A DNA stretch of 64,000 bases from CF-167 sp963695195 (GTDB lineage: Bacteria > Chloroflexota > Limnocylindria > QHBO01): contig CAVOGE010000007.1 of the NCBI GenBank assembly GCA_963695195.1, forward strand, positions 372,001 through 436,000, read 5' to 3'. The position numbers were made by a program, and so were the translations under genes. The notes beneath the pieces were generated by a model. That model did no database searches. It saw only the letters and a list, made by a program, of their open reading frames with translations, and had not been told where the DNA came from. Each line of letters starts with the position of its first letter. The first letter of the stretch is position 1. Positions 51,478 to 61,197 of this stretch are shown one piece after another.

Positions 51478-52896
51478 ATGCACGAAGCACCCTTCTCGCG
51501 CAGGTTCCCTGTCCGTGTACTACCGCGCTCCGCGCTGGTGCTGCTCCTCGCCGCGATGGCCGCCGTCGCCGTCGGCGATCTACTCGAGGTCGTGGCACGG
51601 CTGCGCATGGGCCTGGACGCCAGCGTAGGAGGGGGAGGACTCGCATTGACGCTGGCGGCCGTGCTGGCCTCGGCGCTGCTGATCCTGTGGCTCACGCGGC
51701 GTCCCGTGCGGGATCGTCTCGACCCCGCCGCCCTGCTGGTTGGCCTGGGGCTGTTGCTTGCATTGAGAGTCGTGGCGGTGCTCCTCGTGGACGCACCCCT
51801 GATCGTGGATTGGCGCCGTTATCACGAGCTGGCAGTCAGCATCTCGCAGGGCGGCGACTGGTTCGCCAGTCGACCGAGCGGCTACGCGCTGCTAGTCAGC
51901 GTCGGTTACCGGGTCTTCGGCCCGAGCCCTGCGGTTGGCGAGTGGCTGAACGTGGGGCTTGGATTGGCGAGCGGCCTGCTCATCTACGCTGTGGCACTGC
52001 GAGCGGCGGGGTCCCGTGCGGCAGGCGTGGCCCTGCTGCTGTACGCCGTCGCCCCAGCCGAGATCCTGATGACCCCCGTCCTGGGCACCGAAATCGCATA
52101 CGGAACCGTCCTCGTCGGCGTCGCCTGGGTGCTCCTGGCCGCTCCACTCTCCGTCGTCCGAGCCGCCGTCGCCGGCGCGGCGCTCGGTGCCTCCCAGTAC
52201 GTGCGCGCCACAAGCCAGGTGCTGGCACCCGTTCTGGCGATCGGGGCCGGGTGGCTGGCAGCCCCGGGCCGGCGCCTGCTGATCGGCCTTGCCTTCGCGG
52301 CGTCATTCGCCGCCGTGCTCCCACCCGTGGTCGTGACCAACATGGAGCGCGGCTCGGGTCCTTCTCTCTCGACCTCGTCGTTTTCGGCGTGGCAGCTGCT
52401 GATCGGCACCAACCAGGAGCACGACGGGCGCTTCAACCCGGACGACGTTGCGCTGGTGGGCGGAGAAGCGGCCCTGGGGACGGCGGAGGCCGAGCGCATC
52501 GCGCTGAGAGTTGCCCTGGAGAGGATCGGCGAGGACCCGGTCGGCACGCTCGGCCTGGTTGTGCGCAAGTTCCCCGTCGTGTGGGGTGACGCCCACTACG
52601 GCGCTCGCTGGGCGCTGTACGAAGACCCGGCCCAGGAGCCACAGACGACGCAGGCGTTCGTGCTGCTCAGTCAGCTCGCCTGGGCGGTGGTCGCGGCACT
52701 CGCCGCGGTGGGTGCCTGGCGCGGACGCGCCGGCTCGGCGCAGACAGTGGCGCTGCTGGGTGCGATCCTTGCCGTCTTCGTGCTGGTCCATGCCCTCGGC
52801 GAGGCGAATCCCCGCTACCACGCACCGCTGGTGCCGATCTTCAGCGTGCTGGCCGGTATCGGCGCGGCCAACTTGCTGGCGAACCGGGAGAGTTAG
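51478..52896 (+). CDS. ArnT/PMT-like membrane glycosyltransferase (GT-C fold)
   Basis: 472 residues with about ten helices. The first outer loop carries LIVDWRRYHELAVSISQGGDW, with the Asp expected in GT-C enzymes, and RPSGYALLVSVGYRVFG follows. Uses polyprenyl-phosphate sugars on the outer face. It sits among surface-protein genes, so it may glycosylate secreted proteins or wall glycan. Its stop overlaps that of the convergent beta-helix gene by 3 bp. Confidence 0.8.
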   Translation: MHEAPFSRRFPVRVLPRSALVLLLAAMAAVAVGDLLEVVARLRMGLDASVGGGGLALTLAAVLASALLILWLTRRPVRDRLDPAALLVGLGLLLALRVVAVLLVDAPLIVDWRRYHELAVSISQGGDWFASRPSGYALLVSVGYRVFGPSPAVGEWLNVGLGLASGLLIYAVALRAAGSRAAGVALLLYAVAPAEILMTPVLGTEIAYGTVLVGVAWVLLAAPLSVVRAAVAGAALGASQYVRATSQVLAPVLAIGAGWLAAPGRRLLIGLAFAASFAAVLPPVVVTNMERGSGPSLSTSSFSAWQLLIGTNQEHDGRFNPDDVALVGGEAALGTAEAERIALRVALERIGEDPVGTLGLVVRKFPVVWGDAHYGARWALYEDPAQEPQTTQAFVLLSQLAWAVVAALAAVGAWRGRAGSAQTVALLGAILAVFVLVHALGEANPRYHAPLVPIFSVLAGIGAANLLANRES

Positions 52897-55142
52897 CGGA
52901 AGGCGCGGTGCAGGAAGGCGGCCATCTGGCCACGGGTGACCAGCCCCTTGGGGCAGTAGGTCGTGGCCGTGCAGCCACTGGTGATGCCCGCCGCTGCGAT
53001 GGCGTTGATCGCCGCCTGGTGGATGCTCGCGGAGTCATCGGTGAAGAAGTCAGTGGCCGACGGTGGCAGATGCAATGCCCGGGCGAGGAATGAGGCCATC
53101 TGCTCTCGGGTGACCGATGCGGTCGGGCAGTAGAGGCGCGTCCCGCAGCCGCTGGCGACGCCGGCCGCGGCGACGCGGTTGATATCGGCCTCGAACATGG
53201 ATCCGTCGTCGTCATCGAAGGCGTCGGGCGCGCTTCCTGCCAGGCCGAGCGCCCGCGACAGGAATGCTGCCATCTGCCCGCGCGAGACCACCGCGTCCGG
53301 GCAGTATCGGTCTGGCGCGCACCCGCTGGTGATGCCGGCGTCGGCGATCCAGATGATGTCGTCCCGGAAGATCGAGTTGGCGATGTCGATGAATCCGTCC
53401 GCCCATTTGGCGCCAACCGGGGTCCCACCAACGCCTGCGGAGTACTGGAACGAGTTGCTGCCCACGGTCAGGAAGCCAGGATCGGAGGTGAGCGTGCTCA
53501 GGTAGCCAGGCGGCTGGTAGTTCACGGCGGTGGCGCTCGGGCTGCCGAGCAGGTCCGCGCCGGTGTTGCCGTACAGGCCGCTGTGGTCGAGTGTCGCCGA
53601 GTTGCCGGTCACCAGCCAGACGCCGTAGCCACGGTTGCCGGTGACGAGCGTGTGGTTGATGGTGATGCTCGACGGCGCGACCTGGTAGCCGCCGATCTTG
53701 ACCCCTTCGGCCCGGTTCCACCAGATCGTGTCGTGGTCGAGCGTCTTGTTGCTCGTCCCACGATCGACCATGACGCCGATCCCGTTGTCCCAGTACAGAT
53801 TCCGTGACGACGTGAGGCGGCCGGCGCCGGAACCGTTGTATCCGTCGAACAGGTACAGGCCGAATCGACGGTTTCCCCAGACCTCGTTGCGCTCGACCAG
53901 CGTGTCCTGCACCGCCGGCATGCTCGATGCCTCCTGGGTGACATGGACCCCGACATCGTTGCCCCAGATGCGGTTTTCGCTCACCGTGGTGGTGCGCGCG
54001 CCATTGGCCACCGTGATCCCCGACGCGTTGTTGTAGGCGCTGCCGGTCGGATTGAAGTCCTGGTCGTGGAGGTCGTTGCGGCAGACGAGGTTGCCGCTGG
54101 TCGTACCCGTGTAACTGCTTCCCGAGACGGGGCCCTGCACCTTGATCCCCTGGAGCCCGTTGTCGTGGACGTCGTTGTCGCAGACGGTGGCGCCGGTGGT
54201 GCCCTCGTCGAGCTTGATCGCCTGGAGCGTGTTGAAGGCAGCCTCGTTGCGCTGGATGAGTGCACCGGTCGCAGGGTCAGCGCCCGAGCCTGTCTGCTCG
54301 CCGGAAACGGCCACCCCCATGTACAGGTTGCCGATCAGCCGGTTGTCGGATGCCTCGCCGTTATCGACCCCCTTGGCGAAGGCGATCCCATTGGCCGAGT
54401 GCCGGACCTCGAAGCCGCGCACCGCGACGTTATTGACGGGGTAGCGGCCGTCGAAGTAGAAGGCGTTGCGCACGATGACATCGATCCGATGGCTTCCCGG
54501 ATTCGCGGCGGGCACGGTCGAGAGATACAGCTGCTTGGCCGCCGAATCCCACCAGTAGCCGCCGAGGCCGCTCGCCGCCCGGGAATTCAGCGCGGACAGG
54601 CTGGTCTGCTCCCAGAGCCAGGTCGTCTCGTCCTGGAAGACGGCCGTCTTGATCGAGCCGCTCGAGGTCGGGAAGCCGAACGGCGCAGTCGTCCAGGGCG
54701 TCTTCCAGACACCAGCCGTTCCGGTCGAGGACCAGCTCTTGCCGGGTGCCGGGGCGGCATCGGCGCCGGACACGACCGGCCGCGTGTATCCGCTGCTGGT
54801 GCCGTTGTAGCCGTATGCCTCGAATGCAATCGGCGCACTCACGCTGCCATACCGGTCCCAACTGGGCGGCACGGGTCGCTCGCGGTAGACGTAGTCGGCA
54901 TAGCCGACAACCTGGATCGTCCAGCCGGCGGCAGACCCCGCCGGCAGGCTGCTGGCGGCTTTGCTGATCGTCTTGAAGGCCGATCCCAGGCTCGTCCCGG
55001 CGTCGCTGTCACTGCCGGTCTTGCCGTCCACGTAGAAGGTGCCGCCGGCAGCTGCGGCCGCGGGGGGCGGTGCAACCGCAAGCAGCGTCGCCATCAGCGC
55101 GACGGCGGAGAGCAGGGAGACACAACGGCGAACGGCAGCCAT
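52893..55142 (-). CDS. Secreted right-handed beta-helix protein with three SLH-like modules
   Basis: 749 residues. Signal peptide, then a long parallel beta-helix (about 32-560) built of NosD/pectate-lyase-like turns, visible as ENRIWGNDVGVHV, VERNEVWGNRRFGLYLF and NHTLVTGNRGYGVWL. Three SLH-like modules close the chain (about 575-749) with SRGQMAAFL, TREQMASFL and TRGQMAAFL. May bind or cleave a polysaccharide; catalytic residues not assignable. Codon use resembles neighbours. Confidence 0.88.
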   Translation of the reverse strand: MAAVRRCVSLLSAVALMATLLAVAPPPAAAAAGGTFYVDGKTGSDSDAGTSLGSAFKTISKAASSLPAGSAAGWTIQVVGYADYVYRERPVPPSWDRYGSVSAPIAFEAYGYNGTSSGYTRPVVSGADAAPAPGKSWSSTGTAGVWKTPWTTAPFGFPTSSGSIKTAVFQDETTWLWEQTSLSALNSRAASGLGGYWWDSAAKQLYLSTVPAANPGSHRIDVIVRNAFYFDGRYPVNNVAVRGFEVRHSANGIAFAKGVDNGEASDNRLIGNLYMGVAVSGEQTGSGADPATGALIQRNEAAFNTLQAIKLDEGTTGATVCDNDVHDNGLQGIKVQGPVSGSSYTGTTSGNLVCRNDLHDQDFNPTGSAYNNASGITVANGARTTTVSENRIWGNDVGVHVTQEASSMPAVQDTLVERNEVWGNRRFGLYLFDGYNGSGAGRLTSSRNLYWDNGIGVMVDRGTSNKTLDHDTIWWNRAEGVKIGGYQVAPSSITINHTLVTGNRGYGVWLVTGNSATLDHSGLYGNTGADLLGSPSATAVNYQPPGYLSTLTSDPGFLTVGSNSFQYSAGVGGTPVGAKWADGFIDIANSIFRDDIIWIADAGITSGCAPDRYCPDAVVSRGQMAAFLSRALGLAGSAPDAFDDDDGSMFEADINRVAAAGVASGCGTRLYCPTASVTREQMASFLARALHLPPSATDFFTDDSASIHQAAINAIAAAGITSGCTATTYCPKGLVTRGQMAAFLHRAFR

Positions 55143-55214
55143 GCACAGATGGTGGACCCCATCGGTGGCAGAGCCAACGGTACAAGGCGGTCAGCGCGGG
55201 TAGGACCGTTGGCG

Positions 55215-56411
55215 CTACCGAATCGGGTGGCCGAGGCCCTCGATCAGGTCGAGCAGCTTGGTCCGCTGGCCCGGCCAGCCCATCTGGTGGGCGGCTGCAC
55301 GACCGCCTCGCCGGTACGCGGCGCGGACCTCCGGGTCGGCCATCTCGGCGATCGCGTCGGTCAACTCCTCGACCGACCGGCCGCTGACCAGGCGCACCTG
55401 GTCCGCAAGGTGTCGCCGCAACATGGCCGTCGCGGTCACGACCACCGGGACTCCGAGGGTCACGTACTCGAGCACCTTTGTCGGCAGGCCGTCCTCGGAG
55501 AATGACGAAGGCCGATAGGGCGCCACGCCAACGTCGATCCGCGCCGTGAATGCCTCGAGATCGTCGTGCGAAAAGGTACGCCGGTCGAAGTCGATGACGT
55601 CTGCCGCCCTCGACTTCGAGATGATCGTCTCCAGCTCGTCCGCGAAGTCGCCGTCCCCAAGGATCGAGAGCGTGACGAGCACGCCACGCGCACGAAGGGC
55701 GGCCACGGCGTGCACCGCCTGGTCGACGCCGAACCGCTCCACGATCGTCCCGTGGTGCCCGAGGCGCAGCGGCTGATCCACCGTGGGCGGTCCGGCGGCG
55801 TACGGCTCCTCCGCCCGACGATCCCCCACGGGCAGCCAGTCGTCGGCATCGGGCGCGTTCCAGACCCCGACCACGTGGGTGCCGTCGCGTGCCATCTCGG
55901 CGAGCCGCTCGGCGTAGATGTCGTGGATCGTGATCAGGGCGTCGGCGAACCGCACGCTGCGCCGCTCGATCCGCTCAATGAGCCACCCGGCCGCCCCCCG
56001 ACCCCCGAACTTGGCCTGGTAGAGGTCCGATGTCAGGTCGTGGATGTCGAGCACGACCGGCAGCCCACGCATGCGCGCGACGAGGGCGGCGAAGACCAGA
56101 AAGTCCGGAGGGTTATTGACGTAGACCACGTCCACGCGGCGCCGAAGCACCCTCCCGGTCACCGCGCCAAATGCGCGCGTCGTAACGGCGAGATACGCAA
56201 GCAGGTAGGCAATGCGGCTGGCGCCCCGATACTTGCGAGCACCGAGCGAAACAAGGGTCACGCCATCCCGCCGCGCGGCGTCGACGGAGTGCTCGTCGAC
56301 GAGCGCAGCCACCTCCACCTGGTAACCAGCCCCCGCGAGGGCGCGTGCGTGCCGGCGCACCCGTGAGTCACGGGCATAGGCTTCGTAGACGATCAGAAGG
56401 ACGCGTCGCAC
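55215..56411 (-). CDS. Glycosyltransferase, GT4 type
   Basis: 398-residue GT-B enzyme. The donor-binding C-terminal half has LRLGHHGTIVERFGVDQAV, LGDGDFADELETII and YRPSSFSEDGLPTKVLEYV, the last with the Glu that binds the nucleotide sugar. GTG 56411 follows a TATACT box by 9 nt. Divergent from wecB. Adds a sugar to a polysaccharide or lipid-linked acceptor made by this cluster. Confidence 0.92.
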   Translation of the reverse strand: MRRVLLIVYEAYARDSRVRRHARALAGAGYQVEVAALVDEHSVDAARRDGVTLVSLGARKYRGASRIAYLLAYLAVTTRAFGAVTGRVLRRRVDVVYVNNPPDFLVFAALVARMRGLPVVLDIHDLTSDLYQAKFGGRGAAGWLIERIERRSVRFADALITIHDIYAERLAEMARDGTHVVGVWNAPDADDWLPVGDRRAEEPYAAGPPTVDQPLRLGHHGTIVERFGVDQAVHAVAALRARGVLVTLSILGDGDFADELETIISKSRAADVIDFDRRTFSHDDLEAFTARIDVGVAPYRPSSFSEDGLPTKVLEYVTLGVPVVVTATAMLRRHLADQVRLVSGRSVEELTDAIAEMADPEVRAAYRRGGRAAAHQMGWPGQRTKLLDLIEGLGHPIR

Positions 56412-56481
56412 GGGATCTCGAGTATAAGCGCGCCCATGGACCACGCCCTGCTGTGCGCGGCGCAGGGCATACTTCCGGGCG

Positions 56482-57603
56482 ATGACCGACTCAGCCCCAC
56501 ACCCCATCGCGGTCTTCTTCGGGACGCGACCGGAGGTCATCAAGCTGGCACCGGTGATCCTCGAACTCCGCGCGCGGAAGGCGCCGACCGTGGTAGTGAC
56601 CACTGGGCAGCACCGCGAGCTGGTCGATGACCTCCTCGACCTGTTTGGGATCAGCGTGGACGAGGACCTGAACCTGATGCGGCCTCGCCAGTCGATCGAC
56701 CACGTGCTGGCCGGTGCGGTGACCGGGATCGGTCGCGCGCTGGAGCGATACACACCGCGCGCCGTCATCGTCCAGGGCGATACGACGAGCGCACTCGGCG
56801 CCGCGCTCTCCGCGTTCCACCGCCACCTCCCGCTCGCCCACGTGGAGGCCGGCCTCCGATCGAATGACCTGGCCCTCCCGTTCCCCGAGGAGTTCAACCG
56901 GCGGGTGACGAGCCTTGTGGCGAGGTGGCATTTCGCACCGACCGATGCGGCAGCCGAGAACCTGCGACGCGACGGCGTCGGAGGCGAAATCTGCGTGACC
57001 GGCAACACCGTGGTGGATGCGCTGCGCCTGATCGAGGGGCGCGGCGTCCCGATGTCACAGGGAGCGGCGGACTTCATCGGCGACGCCCCCTTGCTGTTGG
57101 CGACGGCTCATCGCCGAGAGTCGTGGGCACGCGGCATTGCGGCCATCGCCGGTGCGCTCGCTGACGTGCTCGACGCGACGCCGGACTTGCGCCTCGTCTT
57201 CGTGACGCATCCAAACCCGGTCGCCCGCCGGCCGGTCGAACAGGCACTCGGGCATCACGATCGGGCGATGGTCGTTGATGCGGTCGCCTACTCGGAATTC
57301 ATCGCCCTGCTGCGACGAGCAACCCTGATCGTCAGTGATTCTGGCGGCGTGCAGGAGGAAGGGCCGACGCTCGGCATCCCCGTCCTGGTTACCCGCGCTG
57401 TCACCGAGCGGCCCGAAGGGCTGGATGCGGGAGCGGTGCGGCTGGTCGGCACCGATCGGGCCACGATTCGCGACACGACGCTGGCGCTGCTGGGCAACCC
57501 CGCGGCGCGCGCCGAGATGTCGAATGCCGGCCGTACCGTCTATGGCGATGGCCACGCGGCCGAACGCATCGTCGACGTCCTGCTGGGCAAGGCGGCGTGC
57601 TGA
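56482..57603 (+). CDS. wecB: UDP-N-acetylglucosamine 2-epimerase (non-hydrolysing)
   Basis: 373 residues; interconverts UDP-GlcNAc and UDP-ManNAc in the cytoplasm. Signatures: FFGTRPEVIKLAPVI, VIVQGDTTSALGAALSAF, HVEAGLRSNDLALPFPEE, and SDSGGVQEEGPTLGIPVL. Supplies ManNAc for a wall or capsular polymer. Overlaps the flippase start by 7 bp, the first of four coupled genes. A CATACT box lies 8 nt before ATG. Confidence 0.96.
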   Translation: MTDSAPHPIAVFFGTRPEVIKLAPVILELRARKAPTVVVTTGQHRELVDDLLDLFGISVDEDLNLMRPRQSIDHVLAGAVTGIGRALERYTPRAVIVQGDTTSALGAALSAFHRHLPLAHVEAGLRSNDLALPFPEEFNRRVTSLVARWHFAPTDAAAENLRRDGVGGEICVTGNTVVDALRLIEGRGVPMSQGAADFIGDAPLLLATAHRRESWARGIAAIAGALADVLDATPDLRLVFVTHPNPVARRPVEQALGHHDRAMVVDAVAYSEFIALLRRATLIVSDSGGVQEEGPTLGIPVLVTRAVTERPEGLDAGAVRLVGTDRATIRDTTLALLGNPAARAEMSNAGRTVYGDGHAAERIVDVLLGKAAC

Positions 57604-58964
57604 ACGAGCCGGCTGAGGGCGATGCACGGGACGCCGAACGCGCCGAGGTCCGCTCGTTCGGGGGTGCGGTCGTCCAGCTGACGGTGGTCCGCATCGGTTC
57701 GGTGGTTGCCGGATTTCTGGCGAGCGTGCTCGCCGCACGCCTGATCGGTGCCGACGGTCTCGGGCTTGCCGGATCGGCGTTCACCATTGCCACCGCCGGT
57801 GCGTTGCTGTCCAGCGGCGGACTGAACATCGCGGCCATCTACTTCCTCGGCCGCCGGCCCGGCGAACAGGGGCAGGTCGTCGCACGCACGCTCACGCTTG
57901 GTGTGGGGGCAGCGGTGCTGGCGGTCCTGGTCGTGCTGGGCGCAGGGCTGGCGTTGCGCACGGTCGTCCTCGGCGAAGCGGACGGCACCGTATTGCTGGC
58001 TGCCGCCGCACTGGCGGCCACGATCCTGACGTTCGAGCTGATCGGTGGGCTCCTGCTCGGCCTTCATCGTCGCACCGCGTACATCGTGGTCCAGGCGACC
58101 GAGGCGATCGGGTCACTGGCGCTGACCGCATTACTGCTGCTCATCGTGGATCGCTCCGCGGCGAGTTATCTCGCCGCGGCGGCACTCGGCTACGCCGGCG
58201 GCGCACTGATCGCCTGGGTGGCGATACGCCGTCACGTGGGGCCCATCCGTCCTGACTTCGCGCCCGCCTTCGCGCGGGAGGCGCTGGGCATGGGTTTGCG
58301 CGGACAGGTTGGCAACATCCTCCAGTACCTCAGCCTGCGGCTCGATCTCGTGCTCGTCGCCGCCCTCCTCGACCTGCGAGCGGCGGGGATCTACTTCGTC
58401 GCGGTGCGCGTCAGCGAGGTGGTGACCCAGGTCGCAACCTCGGCGTCCGCATTCCTCTTCCCGCAGGTGGCGGCGCAGACCGAGCGCCGCTCGACGCGCG
58501 TCACCGAACAGATCACGCGCCTGACGCTGGTGACGGTGGTGGCCGGCGGACTCATCCTCGCGGCCGTGGCTGAGCCGCTGCTGCGTCTCGCCTTCGGCGA
58601 TGAGTTCGCGACCGGCGCCGACGCCGTGCGGATTACGCTGCTCGCCATGCTGCCGTTGACACTCACCCGTCTGATCGCCGGCGATCTGAAGGGCCGCGGC
58701 CGACCCGGACTCGTTTCGTGGGCCGCCTTCGTCGGCCTGGTCGCCACCGTGTCGCTCGACCTCGTCCTCATCCCACGGCTGGGAATCGTCGGCGCGGCGC
58801 TTGCCTCCCTGCTCAGCTACGCGGCCGGCGCCGCGTTCATGCTCGGTGCCTACCGCCGCCTGACCGGTTCACGGATCGGCGCCCTGGTGCCGCGCCTCGG
58901 CGACCTGCGGGTGCTGGTCGATCTGGCCTGGGCCGGCGGGCGTCGTCGAGGTGACTCCCGTTGA
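57597..58964 (+). CDS. Polysaccharide flippase (Wzx/MATE-like)
   Basis: 455 residues, 12 helices, with a soluble N-terminus of about 20 residues. It resembles Wzx-type exporters (GGAVVQLTVVRIGSVVAGF, GLGLAGSAFTIATAGALLSSGG). Moves lipid-linked repeat units across the membrane. GTG 57597 lies inside wecB, so translation is coupled. Next gene overlaps its stop as TTGA. Confidence 0.9.
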   Translation: MLNEPAEGDARDAERAEVRSFGGAVVQLTVVRIGSVVAGFLASVLAARLIGADGLGLAGSAFTIATAGALLSSGGLNIAAIYFLGRRPGEQGQVVARTLTLGVGAAVLAVLVVLGAGLALRTVVLGEADGTVLLAAAALAATILTFELIGGLLLGLHRRTAYIVVQATEAIGSLALTALLLLIVDRSAASYLAAAALGYAGGALIAWVAIRRHVGPIRPDFAPAFAREALGMGLRGQVGNILQYLSLRLDLVLVAALLDLRAAGIYFVAVRVSEVVTQVATSASAFLFPQVAAQTERRSTRVTEQITRLTLVTVVAGGLILAAVAEPLLRLAFGDEFATGADAVRITLLAMLPLTLTRLIAGDLKGRGRPGLVSWAAFVGLVATVSLDLVLIPRLGIVGAALASLLSYAAGAAFMLGAYRRLTGSRIGALVPRLGDLRVLVDLAWAGGRRRGDSR

Positions 58965-60028
58965 ACGGGCGGGTGCGAGCTGTCGCGCTCGGCTACCAGG
59001 GTTTCGGCAACGTCGGCGACGAGGCCATCCTGGCGGGCATCGAGGAGCTCCTCAGCGACAGCCACGTGGAGGTCGTGGCGGTGGTGGGCGGTCATGAGCA
59101 GATCCCGGCGTACCCTGCGGCTCGCCGCATCGCGACGCGCCGGATGCGCCCGAACCTCGCTTCACTCCGCGCGCTCAGTCGTGCCCGACTCCTGCTGGTG
59201 AGCGGTGGCGGGCTGCTGCACGACCACTGGGTCACCGTGGTGCCGACCTATCTCGCCTGGATGCTCCTGGCCCGCCTGACGGGGACACGTGTCGTATGGG
59301 TCGGCGTGGGCGTCGGGCCGCTCGACCGACCGATACTGAGGCGCATGGCCGGCTGGGCGCTCCGGCTTGCCGCATGCGTGACGGTGCGAGATCCCGAATC
59401 GGCACTGCTCGTGGCCAGGATCGCACCACGCGTGAAGGTGACCGTCGTCCCGGATCCTGCGCTGCTCATGGCCCCGCCTGCGGCTCGACCGAGGAGCGGG
59501 ATCGGCTTCGTGGTGCGCGGGCCGACTCCCGGGCGCGACGGCGAAAGCGACGAGATGATTGGTGGCCTCGCCAGGGCCGCAGCGAACGCGGGAAAGGGCG
59601 ATGTCCGTCTGCTCACGTTTGGCGGCCCGCGGGATCGCGCCTTCGCCGACGCGGTTCGAGGACTGGCGGCGCAGGACGGCAGCACCCTGCCGATCGAGGA
59701 GCTCGGCCCTGACCCGCGCCAGGCGCTGGAGGTGCTGGCTGGGCTGCAAGCGGTCGTAACCGTGCGACTGCATGGTCTCCTGCTGGCGGCGCTCGCGGGC
59801 ACCCCGGCGGTCCCGATCGCCTATGACGACAAGGTCGCGAGCATGGCCCGCCACCTGGGCCTCCACGAAGCCTGCCAGCCAGTCACGGGACTCACCGGGC
59901 ACGGCATCACTGCCGCGCTTGCCTCCGTCCAGACCGAAAAGCAACGAGAACTGGTGGCAGGTCGCTTGATCGAGATCCGATCGAACGCTGCCTTGCTCCG
60001 GCGCCTGATCGAGGCGGCAGCCCAGTGA
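58961..60028 (+). CDS. Polysaccharide pyruvyl transferase (CsaB-like)
   Basis: 355 residues; adds a pyruvate ketal from PEP to a sugar of a surface polymer. Family features: GYQGFGNVGDEAILAGI at the N-terminus, LLLVSGGGLLHDHW, VTVRDPESA, and VVTVRLHGLLLAALAGTPAV near the end. CsaB of Bacillus makes pyruvylated ManNAc, the ligand of SLH domains. Here it follows ManNAc-making WecB and lies near four SLH-like protein genes. Start TTG 58961 overlaps the flippase stop (TTGA). Confidence 0.9.
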   Translation: MNGRVRAVALGYQGFGNVGDEAILAGIEELLSDSHVEVVAVVGGHEQIPAYPAARRIATRRMRPNLASLRALSRARLLLVSGGGLLHDHWVTVVPTYLAWMLLARLTGTRVVWVGVGVGPLDRPILRRMAGWALRLAACVTVRDPESALLVARIAPRVKVTVVPDPALLMAPPAARPRSGIGFVVRGPTPGRDGESDEMIGGLARAAANAGKGDVRLLTFGGPRDRAFADAVRGLAAQDGSTLPIEELGPDPRQALEVLAGLQAVVTVRLHGLLLAALAGTPAVPIAYDDKVASMARHLGLHEACQPVTGLTGHGITAALASVQTEKQRELVAGRLIEIRSNAALLRRLIEAAAQ

Positions 60029-61197
60029 CGGACGCATCCGCGACACTGCCCACCCGTGTGGACGTGCTGCTGGCGGTCGGCTATGACCCGGACGTTCGCG
60101 TGCGACGCATCACGCAGGCACTCGCCGGCGCCGGGTGCCGGGTGAGGATCCTGGCCTGGGATCGTGACGGCACGCGCCCCACGGCCGAGGGCGATGGGCC
60201 AGTCAGTGTCAGGAGGGTTTCAGTGAGAAGTCGCTGGGGTCGCGGCTGGACGCAGGTCTTCGCCCTTCCCCGGCTCTTCATCCGCTACCTCGCCGCCGTG
60301 CGCCGCCGCCGACCGGACGTGCTGCACGCCGTCGACCTGCCGATGCTCGTTGCGGCCGTGCTGATCGCCCCCTTCGCCGGGCGTCCGCGAATCGTGTATG
60401 ACGCCTTCGAGGTGTATCGGTTGATGGTCAGCCACCGGCTGCCGACCCCGATCCTGTGGGCGATCGGCCTGCTCGAGCGGCGGCTGCCGCGCCGGGCTCA
60501 GCTGGTGGTTACTCCGGGCGAGCGCCGACGCGCGTACTTCGCCAGGCTCGGCGTCAGTTCGATCTCGATCCCCAACTGGGTCGATCCGCCCCCAGTCCGA
60601 CCGGATCGCGCCGCAGCCCGCGGTGATCTGCAGATCCCGCCAGACACCTTCTGCGTGGCCTACGCGGGCGCGCTCAACGAGGCCCGTGACGTCGACGCCC
60701 TGCTGCGCCACGCTCGGCGCAGGCCGGACCACCTGGTGATCATCGCCGGGACCGGGGAAGACGAGCCGCGTCTCCGGACCATGGCTGCGGACCTGCCGAA
60801 CGTGCGCCTGGCCGGCTGGCTGGCCGACCCGTCGGGCCTGCTTGCCGCGGCGGATGCGATGTACTACGCGCTGCGGCCAGACCACCCGTATGCGGCACTG
60901 GCGGCGCCGAACAACCTGTACGTCGCCATCGCGCACCAGGTCCCGCTGGCGTATCGCGCGCAGGGTGAACTCGCCGAGGTCGGCGAGCAGCACGAGATCG
61001 GGGTGCCATTCAGCGACGACGAGTCACTTGATGCCGCCCTCGACCAGCTGGCCGACCCGCAGGTCAATGGTCGCGTCCGCGGCAGCCTGGCAGAGCTCGG
61101 CGAGAGCTACCGCTGGGAGATCGCCGCCGAGCGGCTGGTCCGCGTGTACCCGATGAACGGGAGCGCCGCGAGCAGCGCCACGCCGAAGGGACCGTAG
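60025..61197 (+). CDS. Glycosyltransferase, GT4 type
   Basis: 390 residues, GT-B fold. C-terminal half: VAYAGALNEARDVDALLRHA, LVIIAGTGEDEPRLRTMAA, VRLAGWL, and ADAMYYALRPDHPYAALAAPNNLYVAIAHQVPL. GTG 60025 overlaps the preceding stop (GTGA), completing the four-gene chain. The last 91 bp overlap the end of the O-antigen ligase gene on the other strand. The tail PMNGSAASSATPKGP is unlike the rest and may be the antisense of that gene. Confidence 0.9.
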   Translation: MTDASATLPTRVDVLLAVGYDPDVRVRRITQALAGAGCRVRILAWDRDGTRPTAEGDGPVSVRRVSVRSRWGRGWTQVFALPRLFIRYLAAVRRRRPDVLHAVDLPMLVAAVLIAPFAGRPRIVYDAFEVYRLMVSHRLPTPILWAIGLLERRLPRRAQLVVTPGERRRAYFARLGVSSISIPNWVDPPPVRPDRAAARGDLQIPPDTFCVAYAGALNEARDVDALLRHARRRPDHLVIIAGTGEDEPRLRTMAADLPNVRLAGWLADPSGLLAAADAMYYALRPDHPYAALAAPNNLYVAIAHQVPLAYRAQGELAEVGEQHEIGVPFSDDESLDAALDQLADPQVNGRVRGSLAELGESYRWEIAAERLVRVYPMNGSAASSATPKGP

